Shown here: positions 26,068-34,568 of the stretch, one piece after another
Numbering within the stretch: the stretch's first letter is position 1
How the letters are laid out: each line of letters opens with the position of its first letter
Assembly (NCBI GenBank): GCA_964441245.1
Contig: CAYTVR010000009.1
Location: 1 to 64,000, forward strand
Reading direction: 5' to 3'
DNA length: 64,000 nucleotides
Source of the DNA: JALZUU01 sp964441245
Lineage (GTDB): Bacteria; Bacteroidota; Bacteroidia; Chitinophagales; Saprospiraceae
The notes under the pieces: generated by a model
Told to the model about the DNA's origin: nothing
What the model saw: only the letters and a program-made list of their open reading frames with translations
Databases searched by the model: none
Program-made: the position numbers and the translations under genes

Positions 26068-26175
26068 TTTTCAAATTTTATAAACGTAAACTCTAATATA
26101 CCTAGACAATTTGATTTTTACTTGAAAATATGTTTATATTCGACGAATTATAAATAACGAAAGATGAATTAAAAG

Positions 26176-26808
26176 ATGAATAAATTTTATGTACTAATCG
26201 GCTTACTAATATTAGCTTTTTCTTGTACCAATCGCGGTTTAGTTAAAAAGGAACTTCAAGACGACCAGTTGAACACTTTAGTCAACTTAATGAGCGGTGA
26301 TTTCTCCAGTAGAGAACAAGCGGAAAATGATACTTTATTTTATGATATTAATTTGGTGATGTATCCTATTTGGAAAAATGATCCTAAAAGTAAGTGGTTG
26401 TATGTTGAGCAAGCGGTGACCAAATATATTAAAAAACCTTATCGTCAAAGAGTTTATAAAATCTCAAATTTAGGCAACGGACTATTTGAAAGTGAAATAT
26501 ACAAATTGGCTAATCCTGATAATTTTATTCATGGTTGGGAACAGCCAGATGTATTTAACCAAATTAATTCGGATTCATTAATTATTCGAGAAGGATGTGC
26601 AGTTTTTCTTAGAAAAAATAAAGATAATTGTTACACAGGATCGACTAAAGATAAAGCCTGTAAAAGTACTTTGCGTGGTGCGGCGTATGCCACTTCAGAA
26701 GTAACGATTTGTTCTGGTCAAGTGATATCATGGGATCAAGGATGGGATACTAATGACGAGCAAGTTTGGGGAGCCGAAACGGAGGGATATATTTTTAAGA
26801 AAAAATAA
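26176..26808 (+). CDS. CpeT/CpcT (chromophore lyase-like) lipoprotein
   Basis: A 210-residue lipoprotein (Cys17 after L-A-F-S). The body matches the CpeT/CpcT family pattern: L-V-N-L-M-S-G-D-F-S-S-R-E-Q-A near the start, W-L-Y-V-E-Q-A, R-Q-R-V-Y-K-I, the G-C-A-V-F-L-R segment and a terminal W-G-A-E-T-E-G-Y-I-F-K. In cyanobacteria the family attaches bilins to phycobiliproteins. No phycobiliprotein gene is present here, and non-photosynthetic members have no assigned function. The added lipoprotein signal points to the envelope. It is convergent with the thiolase gene, with a terminator between. Confidence 0.78.
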   Translation: MNKFYVLIGLLILAFSCTNRGLVKKELQDDQLNTLVNLMSGDFSSREQAENDTLFYDINLVMYPIWKNDPKSKWLYVEQAVTKYIKKPYRQRVYKISNLGNGLFESEIYKLANPDNFIHGWEQPDVFNQINSDSLIIREGCAVFLRKNKDNCYTGSTKDKACKSTLRGAAYATSEVTICSGQVISWDQGWDTNDEQVWGAETEGYIFKKK

Positions 26809-26858
26809 AAACTAAATTTGAAATATCATCATCCCAAAAAAAATGATAATATAAAAAA

Positions 26859-26887
26859 CGCCCGACCAATTGAAAATAGGTCGGGCG
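26859..26887. terminator. Bidirectional rho-independent terminator
   Basis: A perfect nine-bp GC-rich stem CGCCCGACC / GGTCGGGCG with an 11-base loop, flanked by an A-run on the left and a T-rich stretch on the right. It lies between the convergent CpeT-like and thiolase genes. Confidence 0.85.
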
Positions 26888-26940
26888 ATATATTTTATCC
26901 AGGTAGCATGATTAGTACTACGGATTTTATGAATCTAATT

Positions 26941-28113
26941 TTAGTTTAACAACTCATAAATCCCTGCGATGCCTTGGCCACCACCAACACAGGCAGTTAC
27001 CATTCCATATTTTTGTCCACGCAATTTCATTTCATTAAAAAGTTGAGTACTTAATTTTGCACCAGTACAACCTAGTGGGTGTCCAAGCGCAATTGCTCCA
27101 CCATTGACGTTGACGATATCAGGATTCAAACCGGCTTCTTTTATCACTGCTAAAGCTTGCGTGGCAAAAGCTTCGTTCAATTCAATTTGATCGATGTCAT
27201 TTAAAGTCAAACCTCCTTGCTTTAATGCTTTTGGAATCGCAGCACAAGGACCAATTCCCATATACAATGGATCCACACCTGCTGAAGTACAAGCGACCAT
27301 TCTAGCAATAGGAGTCAAGTTCAATTCTTTAACCATTCGTTCGCTCATCACTAAGGTGAAAGCTGCTCCATCAGAAATTTGAGAAGAGTTTCCAGCTGTT
27401 ACGCAACCACCTTGTTTGAACACTGCACGTAACTTACCCAATCCTTCCACAGTCGTTGACCTACGAACACCTTCATCCATCGCAACCACATGCTCTGATT
27501 CTTGTCTTTTATCGTTTTTGACAAAAACTTCTTTGACCGTTACTGGAACAATCTGATCATTGAATTTTCCTGCGTCAATTGCAGCAGCAGCTTTGACATG
27601 AGAGTTGTAAGCAAATTCATCTGCTTGTGCTCTAGAGATTTCATATTTTGCGGCAACTGCTTCGGCTGTTGCGCCCATACTTGCTAAATAATTTGGCGTT
27701 GTACTAGCCACCGCATAACTAGGCGCTAGTTTATAACCTGTCATCGGAATTCTACTCATACTCTCTGCTCCACCTGCGATAAAACATTCGCCCATTCCTG
27801 CTTTAACTTTTGCGACAGCCATAGAAATCGTTTCTAATCCTGAAGCACAGTAGCGATTGACCGTAACACCTGGAACAGCTTTTCCTAATGCTCGTACAGA
27901 AATCTGCCGACCTATTTGGAATCCTTGTTCTCCCTCAGGGTTGGCACAACCAACGATGACGTCGTCTATGAGATTAGGATCTAATTCTGGCGTTTGTGCC
28001 ATTAAATGTTTGACTACTTCTACCGCCAAATCATCAGAACGGAAGTTTTTAAAACCACCTCTTTTGGCTTTTCCAATGGCACTTCGATATGCCTTTACAA
28101 TATATGCATCCAT
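26941..28113 (-). CDS. fadA: Acetyl-CoA C-acyltransferase (3-ketoacyl-CoA thiolase)
   Basis: A 390-residue thiolase catalysing the last step of fatty-acid beta-oxidation. The acylated nucleophile is Cys89 (N-R-Y-C-A-S-G), followed by G-H-P-L-G-C-T-G-A with the catalytic His and G-M-V-T-A-C-V-G-G-G-Q-G with the second Cys. The ATG at 28113 is used because it starts the family-typical M-D-A-Y-I-V; an upstream GTG at 28155 would add a 14-residue unconserved extension. The multifunctional hydratase/dehydrogenase gene lies upstream on the same strand, 141 bp away, so the two form an operon with an inverted repeat between them. The symbol is used in the general sense. Confidence 0.93.
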   Translation of the reverse strand: MDAYIVKAYRSAIGKAKRGGFKNFRSDDLAVEVVKHLMAQTPELDPNLIDDVIVGCANPEGEQGFQIGRQISVRALGKAVPGVTVNRYCASGLETISMAVAKVKAGMGECFIAGGAESMSRIPMTGYKLAPSYAVASTTPNYLASMGATAEAVAAKYEISRAQADEFAYNSHVKAAAAIDAGKFNDQIVPVTVKEVFVKNDKRQESEHVVAMDEGVRRSTTVEGLGKLRAVFKQGGCVTAGNSSQISDGAAFTLVMSERMVKELNLTPIARMVACTSAGVDPLYMGIGPCAAIPKALKQGGLTLNDIDQIELNEAFATQALAVIKEAGLNPDIVNVNGGAIALGHPLGCTGAKLSTQLFNEMKLRGQKYGMVTACVGGGQGIAGIYELLN

Positions 28114-28193
28114 ATTTTTTATATTGATAACCAAATATTTTTTGTGCGCAAGCACGTCATTATATCTGGAAGTTTTTTTAATTAATTTATGAT

Positions 28194-28249
28194 AGTTATT
28201 AGTTTTTGGTTGTTAGTCTCTAAAAACGAACAACTTATAACGAACAACC
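28194..28249. repeat. GTTGTTGG-type inverted repeat between the beta-oxidation genes
   Basis: GGTTGTT (28208-28214) and AACAACC (28243-28249) form the core of an imperfect inverted repeat within AGTTATTAG...AACGAACAACC. Similar sequence, with the same GTTGTT/AACAAC vocabulary, occurs at 50050-50165 and 55328-55407. Confidence 0.5.
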
Positions 28250-28254
28250 AATTC

Positions 28255-30705
28255 TTAATTTCTTAAAGGTTTATTGGTTTGCAACATATGCTGAATGCGC
28301 TCCAGTGTTTTTTGCTCACCGCAAAGACTTAAGAAAGCTTCTCGTTCAATATCCAATAAGTATTGTTCTGATACTTTTTGTGGTCCAGTAAGGTCACCTC
28401 CACAAAGAACAAAAGCAATTTTTTTGGCGATCAGAATATCATGCTCAGATGCATAGTTCCCCAATTTCAATTCATTGGCGAAAGTATATAATGCCCCTAA
28501 ACCATTTCGACCCATCACTTGAATGTCTTTACGACGAATGGGTTCTACGTAATTTTTAGATAATTCTAAAACCTTTTTCTTTGCTTCGCTAATGGCGCGA
28601 GATGCGTTCATGACCACTTGGTCTTTACTGGTAAGGTAACCTAAATTAAATGCCTCTTGTGCAGAAGTTCCAACAGAAGCCATTGCGATTGTTTTGGTTG
28701 CTTCGATCATTTTTGGAATCTGTACATCACCTGCAAAGAATGAATCAGACAGACGAACGGCAAATTCTTTGGTTCCACCACCACCAGGAATTAATCCAAC
28801 TCCAACTTCAACTAATCCAACATAAGATTCTGCAGCGACCATTGCCGCATCACAATGCATGATGGTTTCGCAACCACCTCCAAAGACATAACCTTGAGTA
28901 GCTGCGACCACTGGAATGCTAGAATATCGGCATCGCATCGTTGTTTGTTGAAAAAGGTCAATAGCCATGTTCAATTCATCGAATTCTTGCTGGTAAGCAA
29001 ACATACCGATCATCATCAAATTGGCACCTACAGAAAAGTTGGCTGCATTGTTTCCAATCACCAATCCTGCCCAGTTGCCATCTTCAGCGATTTGAATGGC
29101 TTCGTTGATACCACGTAAAACACCTTCTCCAATAGAATTCATTTTACTAGTAAATTCTAAGCATAAAACACCGTCTCCAATATCGTGAAGGGTGACTTCA
29201 TCATTTTTCATGACAGGTGCTTGTTCGCGATAGTTATCCAACTTAATGAATGCTTCACCACCAGGCACTGCTTTATATGATTTTGAATCTTTATCGTAGT
29301 ATTTACTAACGCCATTTTCAGATTTGTAAAAACTAGTGTGACCTGCAGCAACCATTTCTTTCACCCAGTCTGCGATTTTTTCGCCTTGAGCTTCCGCTTG
29401 TTCAATTCCAGTAGCTACGCCAACAGTATCCCAATATTCGAATGGGCCCATGTCCCAAGCAAAACCTGCTCGAACCGCATCGTCAATACTAAAGAGGTTA
29501 TCCGCAATTTCTGGAATTCGATTAGAAACATAAGCAAACAAGCCAAGCAAAGATTTTCGAACCAATTCTCCACCTTTATCTTTTGCCTCAAACATGGCAC
29601 GTACTCTTGATGGAAGATCATCAAGCTGTTTAGCAATAGCTAAGCTTTCTAAATTTGGCTTTTGGAATGGTTCATATTCTAAAGTTTTTAGGTTTAAACC
29701 TAAAATAACAGGCCGACCTTTAGCATCTCTTTCTTTTGTCTTTTCGTAAAATCCTTTTTTGGTTTTGTTACCGAAGAATTTATTTTCCATCAAGAAGTCC
29801 ATGTATTTAGGACTATTGAATGTACTGGCTTGCTCATCGTTTGGACAGTTGTCTTTAATTCCAGCCATAACCTTAGCTGCAGTATCCAAACCAACTAAAT
29901 CTCCTAATCGGAAGGTACCTGTATTGGGTCGACCGATCGCTTTACCAGTCAATTTATCAACCGTAGTAATTTTCAAATCTAACTCTTCAGTCAGTTGATA
30001 TATTTTCGCCATAGCGTAAACACCCACACGATTCGCGATAAATGCAGGCGTATCTTTACACAATACCGTTTGTTTACCTAAATAAACATCACCATAATTC
30101 ATAAAGAAATCAACAATGGCAGGATCTGTATCTGGAGTAGGAATGATTTCTAATAATCGTAAATAACGAGGCGGATTGAAAAAATGCGTTCCACAGAAAT
30201 GCTTTTTAAAATCTTCACTTCGTCCTTCGGTCATCATATGGATCGGAATACCAGAAGTGTTAGAAGTGATTAAAGATCCTTTTTTGCGATGCTTTTCTAC
30301 TTTTTCAAAAACTTGTTGTTTGATGTCTAATCGTTCAACGACTACTTCAATGATCCAATCACAATCTGCAATCTTAGCGAGGTCATCATCAAAGTTGCCT
30401 GTTTTGATTCGGCTAGCAAATGCTTTGTCGTAAAGTGCAGCAGGTTTTGATTTGAGTGCCGCTTTTAAGGCATTATTGACGATGCTATTTCTAGCAACAG
30501 GATTATCTTTATCCTTTTCCTCTAAATTAAAAGGTACAATATCCAGCATGAGTACATCTAAACCAATATTGGCAAAATGACAGGCGATGCCTGATCCCAT
30601 CACACCGGAACCTAAAACAGCCACTTTCTTAATTCTTCTGGCTGGAGCAAAACTCTTTTTTCCAGCGGAAGAAGTGGTGGTGCTTGATTCGGTTGAAATA
30701 TTCAT
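28255..30705 (-). CDS. 3-hydroxyacyl-CoA dehydrogenase / enoyl-CoA hydratase fusion
   Basis: An 816-residue multifunctional beta-oxidation enzyme. The N-terminal part is the NAD-dependent dehydrogenase, with the Rossmann loop G-S-G-V-M-G-S-G (residues 32-39) and the F-F-N-P-P-R-Y catalytic region. The C-terminal crotonase domain (about 510-720) has the oxyanion segments A-N-F-S-V-G-A-N-L and G-G-G-C-E, then G-L-V-E-V-G-V-G-L-I-P-G-G-G-G. The order is dehydrogenase first, hydratase second, the reverse of E. coli FadB but usual for the type found in many Bacteroidota and actinobacteria. It is followed by the thiolase gene. The leader carries the hairpin element shared with the subtilase gene. 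Confidence 0.93.
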   Translation of the reverse strand: MNISTESSTTTSSAGKKSFAPARRIKKVAVLGSGVMGSGIACHFANIGLDVLMLDIVPFNLEEKDKDNPVARNSIVNNALKAALKSKPAALYDKAFASRIKTGNFDDDLAKIADCDWIIEVVVERLDIKQQVFEKVEKHRKKGSLITSNTSGIPIHMMTEGRSEDFKKHFCGTHFFNPPRYLRLLEIIPTPDTDPAIVDFFMNYGDVYLGKQTVLCKDTPAFIANRVGVYAMAKIYQLTEELDLKITTVDKLTGKAIGRPNTGTFRLGDLVGLDTAAKVMAGIKDNCPNDEQASTFNSPKYMDFLMENKFFGNKTKKGFYEKTKERDAKGRPVILGLNLKTLEYEPFQKPNLESLAIAKQLDDLPSRVRAMFEAKDKGGELVRKSLLGLFAYVSNRIPEIADNLFSIDDAVRAGFAWDMGPFEYWDTVGVATGIEQAEAQGEKIADWVKEMVAAGHTSFYKSENGVSKYYDKDSKSYKAVPGGEAFIKLDNYREQAPVMKNDEVTLHDIGDGVLCLEFTSKMNSIGEGVLRGINEAIQIAEDGNWAGLVIGNNAANFSVGANLMMIGMFAYQQEFDELNMAIDLFQQTTMRCRYSSIPVVAATQGYVFGGGCETIMHCDAAMVAAESYVGLVEVGVGLIPGGGGTKEFAVRLSDSFFAGDVQIPKMIEATKTIAMASVGTSAQEAFNLGYLTSKDQVVMNASRAISEAKKKVLELSKNYVEPIRRKDIQVMGRNGLGALYTFANELKLGNYASEHDILIAKKIAFVLCGGDLTGPQKVSEQYLLDIEREAFLSLCGEQKTLERIQHMLQTNKPLRN

Positions 30706-30734
30706 TATTAATTAATTTTGTGATTTTATACGTA

Positions 30735-30777
30735 TTTGTGTGTAGAAAAGCGAATTTTCGCTGTTTGTGCAAATTTA
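30735..30777 (-). promoter_or_regulatory. Leader element with hairpin, copy 2 (beta-oxidation operon)
   Basis: TTTGTGTGTA (30735-30744), AGCGAATTTTCGCT (30749-30762) and TGCAAATTTA repeat the order seen at 21888-21934. On the minus strand TAAATTTG (30770-30777) is a consensus -7 box, so the hairpin would form at the 5' end of the mRNA. No -33 box is clear. Confidence 0.5.
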
Positions 30778-30914
30778 TGAAATTTTTTCTAAGAATGGAG
30801 ACTAAATAATCACTGTACGAAAGAAATAATACCAGTTTAATAAATATCCTTCTTCGACAAATCCTGTGGACATTCATAAAATGAGATGAAAAAGCGACCA
30901 AAGGAAGCGTTGAA

Positions 30915-30963
30915 TTTCAATTTTGAATGTCTATAAACACGGGATTTATCGAAGAACCATAAA
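30915..30963 (+). repeat. Dispersed intergenic repeat, copy 2
   Basis: Matches 11313-11360, including the exact 20-mer ATTTATCGAAGAACCATAAA and the TTTTGAAT and TCTATA blocks in the same order and spacing. It is far from any start codon here, unlike copy 1. Confidence 0.7.
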
Positions 30964-31441
30964 TGTTACTTCTATTATTTGGTAAGGAAGGAGTAAAGAT
31001 TAATCTTTTTCCTTCTTAGACAAATCTTTTATTGTATATGGTGTTCCTCTCTTTTTGTTTCGATTGGCGTAAAAATCGCTTGAATTATTAGGTTTTAAAA
31101 TTCAGTCATTCATTAAAAAAATCAATACAAAGTACTTAGTTGCTATGAATTAAACTGGAATAAGTGCTAAAATGTTTTGTTGAGATTTTCGCAAGATGTC
31201 ATGAATGTGATTTAAAATAGCTTAGGATCTTATTTTTTAGTGATTTTTGGGCTGTTTTAGAACTTATATTCGTCAATATTTTCTCTTTATAGCCCTAATA
31301 ACTAGTCTTTTATTGATTAGAACTAAAAAAATTTCAGATTTAGCCTACCAATTTATAATTTGCGGCCTTCAAAATCGTTTTGGTAGAATTATAAGCCAAA
31401 TGAATTTGTAGAACAGAACTGAAAAAATTAAAACCATACCT

Positions 31442-32122
31442 ATGTTTAACAAGACAATCCTCCTTTTTCAAGAAATTCCTTCAGGAGAAACTAGCCAAAG
31501 TTTAATGGGCATCATTTCATCCGGTGGACCAATGGGGATCGCCATCGTTGTGATTCTTTTGATCCTTTCGGTCATTGCTTTATATATTTTTATTGAGCGC
31601 TTTTTGACCATCAAAAAAGCAGGTAGAATTGATGAAAACTTCATGAATAATATTCGGGCAAATGTTGCTGCGGGTAATGTAGTTGCTGCGCGTGCACTTT
31701 GTCAAACAACGGATTCTCCAGTAGCTAGAATGGTAGAAAAAGGATTATTACGAATTGGAAAACCGCTTCGTGATATTGACGCAGCTATCGAAAACGTAGG
31801 TAACTTAGAAATTTTCAAATTAGAGAAAAATCTTTCCAAATTAGCTAGTATCGCTGGTGCAGCTCCAATGATTGGTTTCTTCGGTACTGTAACGGGGATG
31901 ATCTTAGCCTTTTATAAGATGGCGACCGTTAAAAACGTAACACCGGATATCTTAGCAGGTGGTATTTATCAAGCATTGATCACTACTGCCTTTGGATTAG
32001 CCATTGGTATTTTTGCCTTTGTAGGTTATAATATTTTGGTAGCAAATGTAGAAAAAGTGGTTTTTGAAATGGAACGTACTACCGTTGAATTTATGGATTT
32101 ATTGCAAGAACCAAGTGCCTAA
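31442..32122 (+). CDS. exbB: MotA/TolQ/ExbB proton channel family protein
   Basis: A 226-residue inner-membrane protein with three membrane segments: one near 25-50, and a pair near 135-200 separated by a short loop. The conserved G-x-x-G-T-V-x-G-M segment (I-G-F-F-G-T-V-T-G-M-I-L-A-F) lines the proton channel of the family. It would form the motor of a TonB-type energy transduction complex with the two ExbD proteins and the TonB-like protein encoded next. The spacing to exbD (75 bp) supports an operon. TolQ is the alternative name, but no tolB or pal lies nearby. Confidence 0.9.
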   Translation: MFNKTILLFQEIPSGETSQSLMGIISSGGPMGIAIVVILLILSVIALYIFIERFLTIKKAGRIDENFMNNIRANVAAGNVVAARALCQTTDSPVARMVEKGLLRIGKPLRDIDAAIENVGNLEIFKLEKNLSKLASIAGAAPMIGFFGTVTGMILAFYKMATVKNVTPDILAGGIYQALITTAFGLAIGIFAFVGYNILVANVEKVVFEMERTTVEFMDLLQEPSA

Positions 32123-32197
32123 CATAATTGGCGCTTAATTCTTTTAATATTCATTCCTATTAGTTTGCTAATCCAAGCTAGACTAAAATTTTAAATT

Positions 32198-32599
32198 ATG
32201 GGTCTAAAGAAAAGAAATGGAGTCAATGCAGAATTTAGTATGTCGTCTTTGACAGACATTATCTTTCTATTGTTGATTTTCTTTATGTTGACTGCGAACT
32301 TTGTTCGGGTAGATAATGTCGAATTACCCAAGTCAGACTCCAAAACAGTGGCTCCAACGGACGTTGCTGTGACCATTCAAAAAGATGGTAAATATGTCTT
32401 GAATGGTGAAGAAATGAGATTGAGTAGACTGTCAAAAGGAGTACGTCAAGCATTGTCAGAATCAACGGTTGGTAAGAAGAATGCGACCTTGACTATTGTA
32501 GCAGAAGTAGGAGTACCATTTGAAAAAGTGGTAGATGTAATGAACATCGCTAAAGATTTGAGGATCAAGGCTATTTTGGCGACCCAGCCAAAAAGTTAG
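32198..32599 (+). CDS. exbD: ExbD/TolR family biopolymer transporter (first paralog)
   Basis: A 133-residue protein with one N-terminal membrane segment and a periplasmic domain. The motif S-S-L-T-D-I-I-F-L-L-L-I-F-F-M-L-T holds the essential membrane Asp20 that couples proton flow to motion. The periplasmic part has the usual V-x-I-x-x-D-G-K-Y-V-L-N-G-E strands. The N-terminal 35 residues are nearly identical to those of the next gene, so the pair arose by duplication. Part of the exbB-exbD-exbD operon. Confidence 0.92.
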   Translation: MGLKKRNGVNAEFSMSSLTDIIFLLLIFFMLTANFVRVDNVELPKSDSKTVAPTDVAVTIQKDGKYVLNGEEMRLSRLSKGVRQALSESTVGKKNATLTIVAEVGVPFEKVVDVMNIAKDLRIKAILATQPKS

Positions 32600-32671
32600 T
32601 TGACTCCTTGAATCGATTCAACTCTAAAGCAATTAATATTCAATATTCTCAAGAAGGATAAATCTTAAAAA

Positions 32672-33073
32672 ATGGGCTTTAAAAAACGTAGTAAAGTTAG
32701 TGCAGAATTTAGTATGTCATCTTTGACAGACATTATCTTTTTATTGCTAATTTTCTTTATGTTGACCTCCTCTTTGGTTGCCCCCAATGCCCTTAATCTA
32801 AAGTTACCAGGAAGCTCTACACCTCCTCCAAGCTCTACGCAAAATCCTCCTGATGTAAGCATTAGGAAAAGCGGAACCTTCCTTTTGGACAATCGAAAAA
32901 TGACTGTTCCAAACTTAGAAGAAGGGCTAAGAAGGTTGAAACGTAAAAACGGTGGAAAGAAACTAGATATCACCATTTCTCCTGCTCCAGGTTGTCCAAT
33001 CGAACATGTTGTTACCGTAATGGATATTGCCATGCGACTCAATATCAACGCCATTTTAGCTACCGAAAAGTAG
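32672..33073 (+). CDS. exbD: ExbD/TolR family biopolymer transporter (second paralog)
   Basis: A 133-residue paralog of the preceding gene with the same F-S-M-S-S-L-T-D-I-I-F-L-L-L-I-F-F-M-L-T membrane segment (Asp20). The periplasmic half has diverged and begins with a Pro/Ser-rich linker. Paired ExbD proteins are common in Bacteroidota TonB systems and may form heterodimers. It begins 72 bp after the first copy. In related genomes I expect tonB next; here a patatin gene intervenes. Confidence 0.92.
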   Translation: MGFKKRSKVSAEFSMSSLTDIIFLLLIFFMLTSSLVAPNALNLKLPGSSTPPPSSTQNPPDVSIRKSGTFLLDNRKMTVPNLEEGLRRLKRKNGGKKLDITISPAPGCPIEHVVTVMDIAMRLNINAILATEK

Positions 33074-33227
33074 TTGATGAAACTTGAGTTGTCAATTTTC
33101 GTTCTATATAGCGGAGGTCTTTTGGTAAAAAAGGAAAAATAGGCTTTCTAATCAAAATCACTCCTAATAATTCATTCGAAAAATCCAATCACTTTATCCG
33201 AAAACTAAGAACCAATCGAAACGAAGT

Positions 33228-33274
33228 AAAGATCTCGCCGCTAGGGTAACCGAAGGTCGGGACAACCAACAACC
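33228..33274. repeat. GATC/CCGAA intergenic repeat, copy 1
   Basis: Blocks AAGATC, CCGC, TAG, AACCGAA, TC-GGA and CCAA-AAC occur in the same order at 36981-37047. It is more GC-rich than its surroundings and ends in ACCAACAACC, like one arm of the GTTGTTGG repeats. Confidence 0.45.
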
Positions 33275-33310
33275 AAATTACAGCCCATTGCATGAACACC
33301 TAATATCCAC

Positions 33311-34345
33311 ATGAAAAAACTTAAAATCCTCTCTATTGATGGCGGTGGTACCCGAGGAATCATTCCTGCCACGATCTTAAATTGCATATTCGATGATACT
33401 GGAAAACATCCCTTGGATATTTTCGATATTTTTGCTGGGACTTCTACCGGTGGAATTTTGATCTTAAGTCTTGGAGTCAAACGAAAGACTTACGATATCA
33501 TGGATTTATACCTCCATCATGCCAAAGACATTTTCAAAGACAATAAGATCGATGATATTCGAGATATCGGAAACTTGATTGGCGCGCAATACTCAAACAA
33601 GGAATTAAAAAAACTTTTGAAGGAGACTTATAAAAATCGTACCCTTGGAGATTTACATGATTTACACGATGGAAAAAAGATCTTTTTGGTGCCTACTTTT
33701 TGGTTGAATCCACAAGACGAAAATGGATTCTATTCTAACTTTCGACCAGAAGTTTTTAATTCTTTTTATATCAAATGCAATAATGAAAACATGGTTGATT
33801 TAGCTCTAAGAACTTCAGCTGGACCGACTTATTTTCCGATGCATCAAAATCATATTGATGGAGGAGTGGCCATTAATCATCCTGCAATGGCAGCAGTGGC
33901 TTTTGCGATTAATAAAAATATAAGTGATAAAAGTTCCTATTGTTATGACAATCCTAATCATAAAGGACTACACAAAAAAATAGGTGACTTAAAAGTCTTC
34001 TCCTTGGGATGTGGTACTTCTAATGGAAATTATATTCCACCATCGGCTATCCAAACAGGAGATTGGGGCGTGTTGCAATGGAAGGATTTTATTGGTGAAA
34101 TGTTGACAGAAACGAATATCGCATCTTCTGAGTATTATGTTCGACAAGTTTTAGATCCAGAGGATTATTTACGTTGTCAATTATATTTTAATGATAAAAA
34201 TGCACCAAAAGAAATCCGAAATAAAAGACTAAAATTGGATGTTACGGATGCTGATAAGCTTAAAGCGATGAAACGTTTTGCAAAAGACTATTACAAAAAA
34301 AATAAAGACAAGATCTTATCATTTTTGGATTTGAAAGAAGTCTAA
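33311..34345 (+). CDS. Patatin-like phospholipase
   Basis: A 344-residue cytoplasmic or membrane-associated lipase of the patatin family. The oxyanion loop D-G-G-G-T-R-G is at residues 10-16, the nucleophile elbow G-T-S-T-G-G centres on Ser45, and the catalytic Asp183 lies in the D-G-G motif (H-I-D-G-G-V). All dyad residues are intact, so it should cleave acyl esters of phospholipids. No signal peptide is seen. It lies between exbD and the tonB-like gene and has a 237-bp repeat-containing leader, so it looks inserted into the exb-tonB unit. Bacterial patatins can also be toxins or CD-NTase effectors, but no cyclase gene is adjacent. Confidence 0.9.
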   Translation: MKKLKILSIDGGGTRGIIPATILNCIFDDTGKHPLDIFDIFAGTSTGGILILSLGVKRKTYDIMDLYLHHAKDIFKDNKIDDIRDIGNLIGAQYSNKELKKLLKETYKNRTLGDLHDLHDGKKIFLVPTFWLNPQDENGFYSNFRPEVFNSFYIKCNNENMVDLALRTSAGPTYFPMHQNHIDGGVAINHPAMAAVAFAINKNISDKSSYCYDNPNHKGLHKKIGDLKVFSLGCGTSNGNYIPPSAIQTGDWGVLQWKDFIGEMLTETNIASSEYYVRQVLDPEDYLRCQLYFNDKNAPKEIRNKRLKLDVTDADKLKAMKRFAKDYYKKNKDKILSFLDLKEV

Positions 34346-34568
34346 TTGTCTGATTATCAATGATTATTTACTGAATCGCAAAGATATAATTAACTTTTAT
34401 CGACTTTTTTAAGAGGATTTTAATACTTTTTGATGCACCTTTCGGCAAAAAAAAGCATCTTTATTGTATAAATGCGAATGAAACGAAGTTTGTTAAAGTT
34501 TTAAAAAACATCGTATTAATAAAAGGATATATTCCATTTTTCCGTTTATAAGATTAAACAAGCAAATT

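Larger units (their letters stand above)
30706..31441. other. Long divergent intergenic region with several repeats
   Basis: 736 bp between the beta-oxidation operon (-) and exbB (+). It contains leader-element copy 2 (30735-30777), dispersed-repeat copy 2 (30915-30963), CCTTCTT-nGACAAATC sequences near 30847 and 31011 that also occur near 12607, and an imperfect CTACCAA/TTGGTAG inverted repeat near 31345-31386. I see no convincing protein gene. Confidence 0.5.

Noticed and set aside
33311..34345. Patatin gene as a CBASS-type defence effector
   Set aside because: No cyclic nucleotide synthase, sensor or other defence gene lies nearby; the neighbours are exb, tonB and folC.
34378..34385. CAAAGATA, a perfect minus-strand -7 box after the patatin gene
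   Set aside because: It points back into the patatin gene with no minus-strand gene to serve and no -33 partner, so it is probably chance.
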